Shown here one piece after another: positions 1 to 12,600 of a DNA stretch of 64,000 nucleotides. The translations under genes were made by a program, and so were the position numbers. The notes below the pieces were generated by a model. That model did no database searches and was not told where the DNA came from. It saw only the letters and a program-made list of their open reading frames with translations. The DNA is from Balanoglossus misakiensis. Taxonomy: Eukaryota; Hemichordata. Location: the NCBI GenBank assembly GCA_040954595.2, contig CM082595.2:3596001-3660000 (forward strand), in the 5' to 3' direction. Each line of letters begins with the position of its first letter. Position 1 is the stretch's first letter.

Positions 1-432
1 AACTGCTGTGATCCTCTCGCAGCACACTGTAAACCGCCACAGTCCTTCTCTATCAGAAAATGCCCTCAATCAAGAGAAATAGTCCTTACTTCGTATCCCC
101 GGCAACTGAGACAATACATCTCACCTGGCCTTGCCTACACCTCAAAATATCTAACACTTTCAAGTGCAGCTGCTCAACTAGTCTGGCCTCGAAATGCCGC
201 CCGTATGCAAATATCCAGCACGTACTCCACGTACGTATGCTGCGATAAATAACACCAGAATATCCTACCACTTCACTGCTGCAGAGATGTTGAGAATAAT
301 CCAACGACTAAACAGATTTTTTCTTCAAAATTTGAAAAAAAAAACGGTGGAAGTTTTGCCCAAAGCATTCAAATGATGCTCACAGACGCATTATTTACAA
401 GAAGTTCTCCTTGTACGTTACAAAGACCGTCG
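1..432 (-). other. MIB2 3' flank / 3' UTR, end not resolved
   Basis: Sequence downstream of the MIB2 stop. No canonical AATAAA is seen on the minus strand between the stop and the window edge, so the poly(A) site is probably outside the window or uses a variant signal. No coding signal is recognised. Confidence 0.5.
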
Positions 433-656
433 CTAGTGAAACACGTTGATCTTCTTTGTGATTGGTTTTCTGCACATGGGACAGTTTTTCAGCGGCTTGG
501 CACATTTCTTGCACGTGCTGTGACCGCACAGGAACACAACGTTGCGTTTCGTCTCCATGCATATCGTACACAGCTGTGCCTCTTCCATCTCCCGCATCTT
601 TTCCTGCATTTGTCTCCATTCCAGCGTGCCTGGGCCCCCTCCCATCTGAGTGCCAT
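433..656 (-). CDS. MIB2: MIB2 coding exon 19: RING finger 3 and stop
   Basis: Residues 925-998, stop TAG at 435-433. A short coiled-coil-like helix ([15 protein letters not shown]) precedes the C-terminal RING: C954, C957, C968, H970, C973, C976, C983, C986, ending KKINVFH. In mind bomb proteins the last RING supplies most of the E2-binding activity. Acceptor TATTCCAG. Confidence 0.95.
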
Positions 657-3600
657 CTGGAATACATACGACAAAACAACAGGAATTAAATTTCCATTAC
701 AGTCAAACCTATGTTAGTGGCCACCTCTATATAGTGACCACCTCTATACAGTGGCAACTTCTACATAGTGGCCACCTCTATACAGTGGCCACTTGGTTAC
801 AGTGCCTGTACAATTTACATGTGCATTAATTGACCTGTCTATAAAGGCCACCTGTCTATAAAGGCCAGTTTAGGAAAGTCCCTTGACTGGCCACTATAGA
901 CAGGTTCGACTGTATTTTCACACAACTGCTGTCAGTCACACCAAGCCAGCTAAAAGGTTACTAAGAGCAGATCCGCAACCCAGTGCCGTAGCAGCAAGAA
1001 CCCAAAACAGATGTGGCAGTGCATTTATTTGCAATTAAATTGTTTCAGTTGGCACCTGTACTGTGTCTATGGGTCTGCAGACTGGCGCTCGGTCTTTGCT
1101 GAATGTCCTGACTCTGTGAAGAGGGCATGCTGCCCCTTCTTAGTTGTGTACCGTCTATGTTCAGAAAACAAAAAACACAAAAATACAGCACATTGTACGA
1201 TGGTGGGGTTACACACAAAAACAGCATACAAAACAGACATCCTGATTTAAAATACATATAAGATGTTTGTCAGCTTTATCTGCAAGGAAATGGATTAAGT
1301 TGATGAATATTTCAATGGAAATTAAATTATTTACACCACATATATTCAATGTTGGCAAAAGCTACCATGAGAACCCACACATAAAACCTTACTTTGCAAA
1401 TAGGCAAAGCCGTGCTTTTGCAGAAAGCAGGCATGAAATTATGTAAACGCTTAGCATCAAGGCAATGCTTTGGAAAATCAAACAAACAAAATTTCCTATG
1501 GAATCCTCTGTCTGGGATACACAGAAGTCTTGCACATTTCCTTACCTTTTCCAAGTTTTTGTACAATGGTAGCTTGGCAAGATATACACTTCTTCATTCT
1601 GGCTGCACACTCTGAAGACAGGTTAGAAAAATATAAATTATAATTTGAAATTTGAAGTGGAAACAAATTAAATGTGATCTGAACTTGGAAGAGAAGAACA
1701 TTTTCGGTATTATTTGAAATTTGAATCTCACCTTTACATGCTACTTTGTGGCCGCATGGTTGAAATATAATCTCGGCTATCGATTCTGTACACACTAAAC
1801 AATCTAACTCTGCTATTTCAATTTTCTTTCTGCCTTGGACGTCCATCTGGAAATAAAACAGACAAAACATTGTTGAGGCGTTCATATGCAAATTCAAGAT
1901 CTAGAAACGTACCAATCAACAGCTAGGACAAAATAAGAAAACTATTTTCCAAATAAGGCACCTTACCTTACAAACATAACACTTCTTGAAGAGCCCGGCG
2001 CATTGCATACAAGCGATCATGTGACCGCAGGGGTGGAACTGACAATTGGCTGGCTTGCTACACATCCTGCAGTCGTTGACTATGGCCGCAAGGTTGCCGG
2101 TTGTGGTGCCCTGCGACGACTTGGATTTGCCTGGTACGCCATCCACTTGCGGTCGCTGTAAATGTTGCTTTTGTTGTTGCTGTTGTTTTTGCAGTTCTTT
2201 TTGTCTGAAAGTTCAAAATTTTGTGAACAATGGTAATTACTATCACAGTGTACACAGTAAAAGAGCACATTACAAAGTGCTGCTGAGGGGTCCACTCACA
2301 AACATCATGGTGCTAGGGGGTCAGGTCTAATAATAATGCAATGCATCCTGAGAAACTGCCTCATTTCAATGCGTACCTTACTTGACAACAGTCTATACTG
2401 AGTATCAGTTTCTGTCAAAATTATGACTGTAAACACACACACACTAACCTCCTAGCATCTGCATACTGTTTGACGACAGCTTCAACTCGGGGATCCGTGA
2501 TGATATCCAGTGGGGTCTTCTGCTGGTGATTTCTGTAGTCTAGATTGGCGCCTTCCTTCACCAGGTAGCAAGCGATAGCCGTCCCGGTGTTGGCATCTGT
2601 GTCGTCCATACCGAGGGTGGAGCGAATCTGTCAATTCAAAGGTCAAATGGTTGAGTTGGAACTGAAGCCGAAACATTTTCAACAAGTCAGTGAAAAGTGA
2701 AGACATTCTCCCTCCCTACACAGAAGCAAACTCTCTGACAGTGTGCGTCTGTGTATTCCTCCCACTGTAGCCTACAGATCTCCCCTCCCCACCCTCTCTC
2801 ACATCATTCTGCGGATCTCTCAATAGTCACATGACCTGCTCACCTCGGCCACCATTGGAGAATTATCGACCACTGTCGATACAGTCTGCCTCATCAAGGC
2901 CAGATGGAGGCAGGTGTCTCCATCCTCATCCTCCACATTCACATTAGCACCTTTGCTAACAAGCAGTTCGATCAGCGACGTGTGGCCCTGGCTCACGGCC
3001 AGCAACAGCGGAGTCTGGTAGCGATTGTTTCGGCAATCAATTTCAACTTGACCCTGCGGGTGAAAGACACAAAGTCATGATATCTCTGTTGCATACAGAG
3101 TTCCATCTGAGAGCATACGTGCACATGTCTACCCTTAGCCCATCACATGTCTATCTGATAACAAAATAAACATCTTTTCTGATTAATTGATACCTTCGCT
3201 ATGAGAGTCTCGGCTACATCTCTGTGGCCGTTCAATGCAGCCAGATGCAAAGCTGTGAATCCATCGTCCTTCTTCACATCACCAAGCTGCCTGGCTTTGA
3301 TCAGTAGTTTCTCTGTGGCGCTGTTGATGGAAAAAAGCAAATTGTAATTAAGAAATTCAATGACTTTTTCTGGTGGTAATGATGAGAAATTAAAGGATCT
3401 TGAAAGCACATGAAACCAGAAGCTAGCAACCCTAAAACAAGACACACACACACATGACAGAGACATGGATATTTTCACTCGTTACTTACAAGTTATTTCC
3501 TTTGAGCGCTGCATGGTGCAGAACATTGAAGCCTCTCTTGTTGCGAAGCGTGAACTCGGCACCACGACTGTCTATCAACATATCAATGATTTCTTTGTTA

Positions 3601-6600
3601 CCTTTAGCTATGGCGTCGTGTAGGGCCGTATCACCATAGGAATCCTATGAAAAGAAGATGCGTATAGAATCTTACATTAACACAAAGAGCTATGGCCACA
3701 TGGTTATCACGAATCACCAGGTGAACTTTGAGAAAGCTTTACATTAAAGATACATGCCTACATGTACTTACCTGTAAGTTAACATTACAGTTGTACCTTA
3801 GCAAGACTCTGACACATTGAACATGGCTTTTATTGACAGCTACATGTAGACAGCTACAGCCGGCATTATTCACGGCATTCACTTTGGCTCCCTTAGCAAG
3901 CAGGAGTTGAGCTACCTCTGGTGTATTCCTGTGATAAGGTGATAAGGCAAAATGTCAGAGACTGGGGTCAAAGGTTATAATGGTGGACAAGCGCCATGTT
4001 GGTGTCAAAGGTCGCAGAGTCATGAAAGCTAAACTGAAGCAGTATGCAGGCAACAGTATACATCTATTGACTGTTGCATAGTAAACAGTGAAAAGTTGTA
4101 TGCACTTCAATTAAACAGACTATTCCATTACTTGTAGGGGGTTCTAGACTGGTGGGACACACTTACCCAAATACAGAGTAATGTAAAGCTGTGTCGCCAT
4201 CTTGATCTTGAACTTCCAGACTGGCCTTTGCAGCTAGCAGCAGTTTGACGGCCTCTATATGCCCCTGGTGACTAGCAACTTGTAATGCTGTCTTCCCTGA
4301 ACTCTTAATATCAACCTAAACTCAGACACGAATCAAAATAAAATACACAAGTGAGTGAGATAGCAATCGCTAAACTGTGTTCACAATGAATTTGGAGAAA
4401 TTTTACACAACATACCTTGGATGGATGCCTGGCTATAAGTTCTCTGACTTTGGTGAGATTACCCTGTGCTGCTTCGCCTACTATCCGATCAGGACTGTCT
4501 GAGTTGCTCTGTGAAGTGATTAGTTGATCCAGTAAAGCTGCCAAAGATCCTGCAATGACAAAATCAAATTACATGAAATTACTGTTCTCTCTGTCTCTCT
4601 CCCTCTCTCTCTCCCTCTCTTAGTCTCACACAAAATTTGAAGCATGTTCTGTAAATGCCAAGAGGTGGCAAACGTTTCAAACAGATCCCAAAATAGACTT
4701 TTTTGCTAAAATAAAACATAAATAACCGAACAGAAGATTACTGCAGATCTACGGCTGAACAGTGTGGGGTTAACACTGACAACTTATAGACTCATCATAA
4801 CCCCAGTGACCTCATTATAAATCAACATGGCACAAGTTGTGTAGGGAGCACAAAGAGCGGCCTTGGGTGTTCGTATTATGTCCAGTAGAACACAAAGGGG
4901 AGTTAGGGCACTATCATGGCTGCAGACAGGAAGTGGTTGATCCAGGAATTTAATGAATTTAAACATCTATAGAGCTCTTGCAGGTTTTACAATGCTGTTA
5001 TCAGTGACAAAAAGTCTGGGGTCCAAGCAAGAATTTCAAAATTCAAAACAGGTCTCCGAAGACAGGTCAACACCTTGCAAGAGATCTTAATTTCTCAAAC
5101 ATTTGCTGCAAATCAGCCCATTTTTTGAATTGATGTGAACATTTTTGTATCTAAAAGACCCATCAAACTGCTGGTATACATTTTATTTTGCGTAATTTCC
5201 CAAAAATTTCAAAATTGAAAGCGACCGATATCTGACTTACTGGTCTGATCTTCCTCTCTGTCGACCGACATCGTATTATTGGCATCTTGTTTACCGTTGT
5301 GCGCATGTAGCAAACTCACACACATTGGATTGTACGTCCACGTCTGGCTGTTCACGGAGACTCGCAGATCGCCGTCCGTGTAAACCTTCAAAACTTTGCC
5401 AGATTTACCCAGTGTCTGAAAGAACGACGAAAAATAAATAATAAAAAATTCTGGATCTGCAGAATATTAACGGTACACGGTCACTATTCTTATTCTCAAA
5501 AAATGTGGAAATCTTACCGATTTCATGCTGTCTGTCCATTCACCGTGCCCCGCTTGCAGTTTCCGAACGGTCTCCATGTCTTCAGCGATCTTGACAATAT
5601 CCCCAACAGCAAACATGTCCACCTGACAAATTTTTTATAAAAAAGTGAATGAAGAGAACATATTATAGTTTTTAAGATAGACTAGTAGTCAATAAGCCAT
5701 TGATTTGATAACCACATTTTCTCATATTGACAGACAAGGGGTTGCAAAACTGTATGTATCATGCCTGTAACAACAGCAAAACTACAAGCAAAAAGTTGGT
5801 TATTCTACATCACTGAGCCGTCTACGTATGTTTTCACTTCAACCCCCCACACCCAGGTGTTCGCCAGATGGTATTCGTGACATTACCTTTGCCAGAGCTC
5901 CTGGATGGAAGGTCCACCTGGTACCACTTCCGGGATATTGCACACGGATGTCGCCACGCTCCGTCACTCGGTGCACAAAACCAACTTTCCCGACAAACTA
6001 AAACAAAAAATACAAAAAGGTGCCATCAGGTACAAGTAACATTATGTAACGATTTCATATCAGACACAAAAAAGTGCAGTTATGAATGTTTCAGTACATG
6101 ATATGAATTCCTTAAATTGACGTCTGCACCAGAAATTCAATCGATCATTCACAATCAAATATCACATTCAACATTATATTCAGTGGGATCACTTTCATAT
6201 GGTTGAGTCATCCAATGCTCACTTATGAATTTTTCATAATGATAAAAATTGGCATAGCAATAATTGATTTTCACTGAAACAGAGAAGATAACATCACATA
6301 GTATTCTCCCCACTGTGCAGTCATTACATGTCAATTTATAACACGCGCGAGCACCTATTGAACATTTCCACTTTGCATAATTTTTAGAGAGGACTATAAA
6401 AGACAATTACAGGACAGAAAGGGAGTCAGACAGGTTAATTACTTTCTAAATTGTAAATTGTCACAGATAGGTCATTAAGATTCTGTGAACAGCATCGTTC
6501 CAATTACTGGAAAGAAATTTGGTTGATTACTCAGTAACGGTGCATTTTTGGCACGACGTTTCCACGGTGATCTTTCAAGATTAGTTTCAGAGATCTGCAG

Positions 6601-9600
6601 CGCTGTTTTTCACGGTGGGTAAATTACCTCAGACATTTTGGGATTCCAGCCTCCGTGACCTTCCTGCATGGCCTTGAGGAGTTCAATGTCCAACACCACC
6701 TTGACTTTATCGCCGACATTGAACGTGTTTTTGTTGGTTTCGCCGGTCACAGCCGCTGGATTCATCTCCAGCCTTTCACCTGCAAAGACACCGAGACAGA
6801 AGAAAGTTCTTGAGAAAAAAAGTCGAACTCATGAATCATCGTCTCAGCTCCAAAGCATATTAACTTACATGACATATTGGTCTATACTTTTCAACACCAA
6901 AACCCCATGCATAATAAGTACGGCAGCTATCAAAAGATTATTGTCGTTTGATAATAATCGGTTTAGTTGGACATAAGATCCATCATCACAGAGCTCAATT
7001 CATGAATAAAATTACAATATCAATCAAGACACAGATGCCAGAGAAAATATAGGTCACTGACATTCGAAGTGATTGATCGGGCAGCAGTGTTATCCTGACA
7101 GTATTCACAGCAGAATGCAGGGGAGTAGACCCTGCCATGTTTTAGAATGATCCAGCTGTTCATGGGAGGGTTGGACCACGTATAGAGAAATGGGTGGGGG
7201 AGGGTAGGGTGGTATGGGGTGAACTGACAAGGTGACAAACATCAGCGAAGAAACAGACTTACCAAGTTTCGGTAAATGATCTTTGTAGTAAGGCGCCCCT
7301 GGAGCATCCTGGGTATACTTGATGTCAACTTTTCCCTTGTGGCCAACTCTGTAGACATTCGTGGAGCCATTGGACCACGTCACGCTGGCCACACTGCGAC
7401 CGGATTCCACATCCCATCCTCGGATGTCTGTCACTCGGCCAGTTTTCCCTTCACCTCCTGAAAATGACAAAAGGGAAAATGATCAAACAAGGATGACCAA
7501 AAACAGTTTGACATAATCATGTTTATATTGATGTCAGATATTTCACTTTAATACATAACAGAATAGCATGGGTTCATTTTCGCAAATTTGGCATGAAATT
7601 TTAAAATCATTTCTACTTACCATCTTGCGTTCCCCAATCCCAGTCAGGCCCTCTTACTGCCTTGGCCCCAGGAAACAGACCCCTTGATTGGATTTTAACA
7701 GAACCATTTCGTTTTGGCATCTTTACCCTGTAAATTCAATCAATAAACGACAATCAGCCAATGAGCTAACAGGGCTGTTTTGTAAGTACTATGGTAACAG
7801 CCAAGCACCATAGCGCCAGCCAATCAGCTGCAAGAATATGACTGATGACCATATAAGGGTCATGGAATACAGCAATATACAACAGGATTACAGAGGAACA
7901 CTCACCCTACTGAGTTCTGTGTGACGTATCTCAGGAAGGTATGGTTTGTGTCGTGTTTGTCGATCATGTAACACTCGGTACAAAGGTCGTAGTCGTAACA
8001 CTCAGTGCATTTCCACCTCATACCCTGAATACCGTGCGTCTTGCATGTGTCACAGATGATGTTGGGATGTTTGACACCTAGAAATACACAAAAATACATC
8101 ATGTGGTCAATACATGTATTATGACAGTTGTACATAATCCTTGACTTCGTTTTTTCAGTGCATGACTTCCACTATGTTTGTCAGCCACATATTTTGCATT
8201 GAAAATCACTTTATTTATGTTTTCATGCTCGTTAGTGGGGAAAGATCACAGCCTAGATCATGTCAGTGAGCAAACAACATGAATAACATCTCGTAAAAAA
8301 TAAAAATAACACGACTGAAAAGTTGGCAACTTTGTACACTTTACACTTCGCTGTACAAGAGGGTCGTGCAAATTATTACTTGTGTTTTAACCTCTGTATA
8401 ACACGCATCATAAACAGAACAATACATTATTCTTGGCCCTAGACTGTCTGTGTCCTGGGGCTGGCTGGCTGGCTACGCAAATGTGTTTTTCTTAGGTTCT
8501 ATTACGGCCATTAACGGCTAATGTTGCAGGGTAGAAAAATATGCTGTCATAAAGTTGGCAATTTGTCGGATAATTACAGGGCAAATGAGGTGAAAACAAC
8601 CATAACATTTGACTGAAAAACACTGCTTTATGCAAAATCTGATCATTATCATCAGCTGCTGAAAGCAGTAGACTAAAATCAAACAGATTTTTAGCATATC
8701 ATGTTTTTTTCGTAGAAAAGCTACACCCAGCGAACTTAGATAACCTTGTTAGATTACCGTGGCAATAGATTCTTATCCTCAATGAAGCTTTGTTTCTTGT
8801 TTCATAAAAACTCCCCATGAATGCTGTGACTGTCAGACTGTTACAAAACATGCCCTACACGTAACCTTTTAACCTCGTTCTCTCAACCACCCATCGTTCG
8901 AATATTTGGCATCAGTTTCTTTGCCAGTGCGGTTAACAAAAAATTCAAGTCAGTAATGTCAGTGTCCTACTGGACTTAATGGTTTAGATACCAGAGTATG
9001 GACACTGTGAAATTATCCCATATTTGAAATTCAAAATGGCCGCCACCTCTGTTATAACTCTATGGAAAAAATATGAAATCGTGATTTTTATAACAACAGG
9101 ATGGTGAACACCATGCTTTCTTCGTTGTCTCCAAAATGACTCCTCACACACATAAATATATCAAGGAATTGAGCGGTTTGGAGAACTATAAATTTTCTGA
9201 CAATCTGTCCCCAAGGCCTGTACTACCTTTAACAGCCTGGCCTGCGAGTTACGGAATGCAGCCAATGTACAGTCATGAAGCTAAAGGTCCCGAGGCTGAT
9301 TAATGCCATGGTACACTGTGTATTGAGATGTCAAACCCCACTGATGTGATACTGCACATTCGGATACTGAGTGAACATTCTACAGCTACCCTCTGACCAA
9401 AGTGCTTGCATCAGATTTCATTACTTTCAAAGGAGAAGTCGGATGCATACATAACGAAACAGGGGGTAGCAGGGTCAAACTCATCTGTCATCATCGCGAA
9501 CTTAACTCCTCCAGTTTACATGCACCTCATGCTATCAATCTCTCAATCTTGCAATAGTCTTGGGAATGGAAAGTCTGGATCAAGCAGGCAGGCCACAGGG

Positions 9601-12600
9601 CTTGTTTCCAGGCAAGCCATCTGGTCAGCTTTGCATTCTCAAGGAAGTGGGTTTACATCTTTACCAAGTCACACTGACAGTGCAGCAATGTGAACGACCT
9701 AACTACTTTTTTCCGGGTTATAAAAAAGTCACACAACGCTGTCTGGTTTCACATGGCAAGCCAACAGGAAAGCAAGCTATAAAATGATGACACGTTTCAG
9801 CATCCTATGAATTTTCGACACCTCCGCATGATGGGGTAATAAAATCAGAACAATGGCCGACACCTGTCTAAGCATGCCCTTTGATGTTCCCACCATTTCT
9901 GTTTCCTTTATTTGTCAGTCACAGGGGAATTGGGACCACAATGTGTCACTACAGCTGCCTGTTCATTCACATGTCACTGTGCATCTTCATTCCCGTCCAG
10001 CTAGCTCCCCACCCTCCATATTACAACCTGTCCATGACTTGGTCCAGATCCATTGTTTTCTACTGTAAAGTTGGACCTCTATACAGCGATATAGGGGTGA
10101 AAAGGTTAACAGATAGGGCTGGTTCTACCCAAAACGTGTGGCAATTGTTTTCCCTGTCATGTACCACCCGCCCTTTCTGTGATCTCTGCATCCACAGATC
10201 AGCACACAATGGTGACGGGGCACCAATAACACCAAAAGTGGGTGGAGTGTGTGCTGCTTTGTATTATCTACAAAGTCAGTGCACTCTAACACTCTGTGTT
10301 TCTCCCCTAATACATACAAGAACATCCTCCTACAAAGCAAAGCTGTTTCAGCCACTGCAGAACACATTAGCACTTTCTCTCCTTATCTGATACTGGTCAT
10401 TAAGTCAGCCCCCAGAACCCAAATATTTATCCTGCCAATTTGTTTTGAATTGGCAAAATAAGCAAGCAAATTAGTCCCTGCCAAATTTAACTGTCGGTGT
10501 GTTTCATGTCATTTGACCAGGGAGCCAGAGTTCCACAGGACGTGCAGTCATCGGGTGACCTTTGAACTCTGGTTCCAACCAGGACAAGGTACCTACAAGT
10601 ACACACATCCTAGGATCTGATTACCACCATGGGACTTCCTCGGCCCAGGGTGGGACAAGCTGTAACTTTCACAAAACACACAGTCGCATGCCAATAATGG
10701 GGTTAATAGCTGTGCTATGACCTTGTTTGCTGGCCACAATTTCTGTATGTCGTCCATTATGAGTTTTAGTCCAGCTGGTGTTTCCATCCTGTCCACAGGT
10801 TTCATGAACCTGGAAACACCAGCTAGATTTTAGACCGCCAGGAATCGTGCAGGTACACATACTGTGTTCATGCAATAACCATGAGATACTCAGCTTGATA
10901 CAGGACGTGCATACATACATGGAGATGATCTGTATGACAATACAGACAGGCATTGAAAGTTTTCAAGGTCTCAGCTCTCAAAAGCAAGGATGCAGAGATG
11001 ATGTAATCGGGAGGCAGTTTTTTTTTTCTTCCTGGCAAAACACCAGGGACATAATGACTAATTTACATGCCTTAAACAAATATGCAAATCGTCCGGAAAA
11101 TGTATTCTGATTACCGCACGTTTTTTCTTCACAGCACACCAGGCGTTAGTTATCACCCTGCCTTCATTGTTATGCTCGCAGTGACTTTGAACAATCTGAA
11201 GCAAATTCTCCCCAGGATTACCCATTTCTTGTCTCACTTTACTTACATGATGTAGAATTACACAGACTACCAAACCAGTTTGGTGACAGACATACAGAAT
11301 TATTCCAACAACCACAGCACAGCAAGTCAAAAAACTCCAAATCCCAAAACTGAACATGACTATGCATGCAATGCATACCATCCAACGCTTTTTTTCACAA
11401 TCTCCATGAAAATTGAAATTTCTACCTTCCCATCAATTTTCACACAGCTGATTACATATTTCTGAAACGAAACTCACACTCACTATGAAGTCACTATCAC
11501 ACTTTACACGAAATAATTAAAAATATGTCAAAAAATCTGTATAAAATGGAAAAATCCCATCTCCATGTTTTATCATGTGGGTCACGTACCCCAGCTTGCA
11601 CACAGCAATTAAGGATTGATGTAGAGGTAATGTATAGCACAGACTCAGTGAACAAATAGAAAAAAAAACCTCTCTCTGCATGGTCCCTCCCATTTGATCA
11701 AACAAGATCCTCTGCGATCGCAATTACAGAAAAAAAACTGACTACATGTATTTGGACAATAATAATCAGGGCCCATCCAGTCAATTGAACACGGTCAATC
11801 AATAGCCTTGTTTGGCAAACGTGCTGAAAGACCCAGCCTTGCCAGAACAATCGGTCTCATTATCTCAACAAACAGGAGAGAAACGATGGCCCCACTCCAA
11901 AAAAACAACTTCCCAGAACCAAAATATTTCGATCCAATGTTAACTTGCCAGGTTCAATCAAATCCAAGGAGCCCAAGCCGTCAGGACTGTGCTCGAGTCA
12001 GACAAATTTAAACCATTTACAGAATTACCATTACTCCATTACAATCTGTAATACTGCCTGGCTTGGGGCAATACAGTCTTCAATCGATAAACTCTGCTAG
12101 TCTGGGAATCCACTTTTAACAAGACATTGAAGTCAGTTTGAGTTTTGCTGATAAAACCATACCAGATACGTGATTATTTTTTCAATTCCTGTCTGGGGCA
12201 AAACCCTGGATTTGTGTAATGAAATGCCATTTGCGTATAGATTTATAAGATTTTTGTCACCAATCAAAAACCAGTCAGGTTTACCAAGAATTTAACACAG
12301 CAGAATTACGATAAATTTACTCTCTCAATATAAACCGACACAAATCCAACACAATTGGTCGTAAGTACCAATTTCGTTTAATTTCACCGTAGCATTACAG
12401 GAATTAGGTGGTAAATTCAAAACCTGTGTTAATGTACACAAACGCTCCCCACAAAAAATGTTACGACCAATCGCATCAGCTCACAGCCGGTCTATAAAAC
12501 CACAGCCTTTGAGAAGCTTTATCAAACAACATGGCCCGTAATCGTACACGCGATTGTCAATTTCCAGTGAAACTGACACAGACTTGAGCAACAACTGCCA

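Larger units (their letters stand above)
657..1545 (-). other. MIB2 last intron
   Basis: Intron of 889 nt between coding exons 18 and 19. It contains the inverted-repeat element at 698-914, close to the exon 19 acceptor. The remainder is unremarkable AT-rich sequence. Confidence 0.85.

Noticed and set aside
715-799. CRISPR-like array
   Set aside because: The units are contiguous 17-nt tandem copies without spacers, in an animal genome.
3747-3797. Alternative MIB2 exon 11 donor at GCTAAG|GTACAA
   Set aside because: It would shift the frame into exon 12 and cut an ankyrin repeat short; the donor 25 nt downstream is stronger and in frame.
9881-10390. 169-residue plus-strand open frame in a MIB2 intron
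   Set aside because: Overlaps the dispersed repeat at 10031-10109 and shows no protein-like conservation that I recognise.
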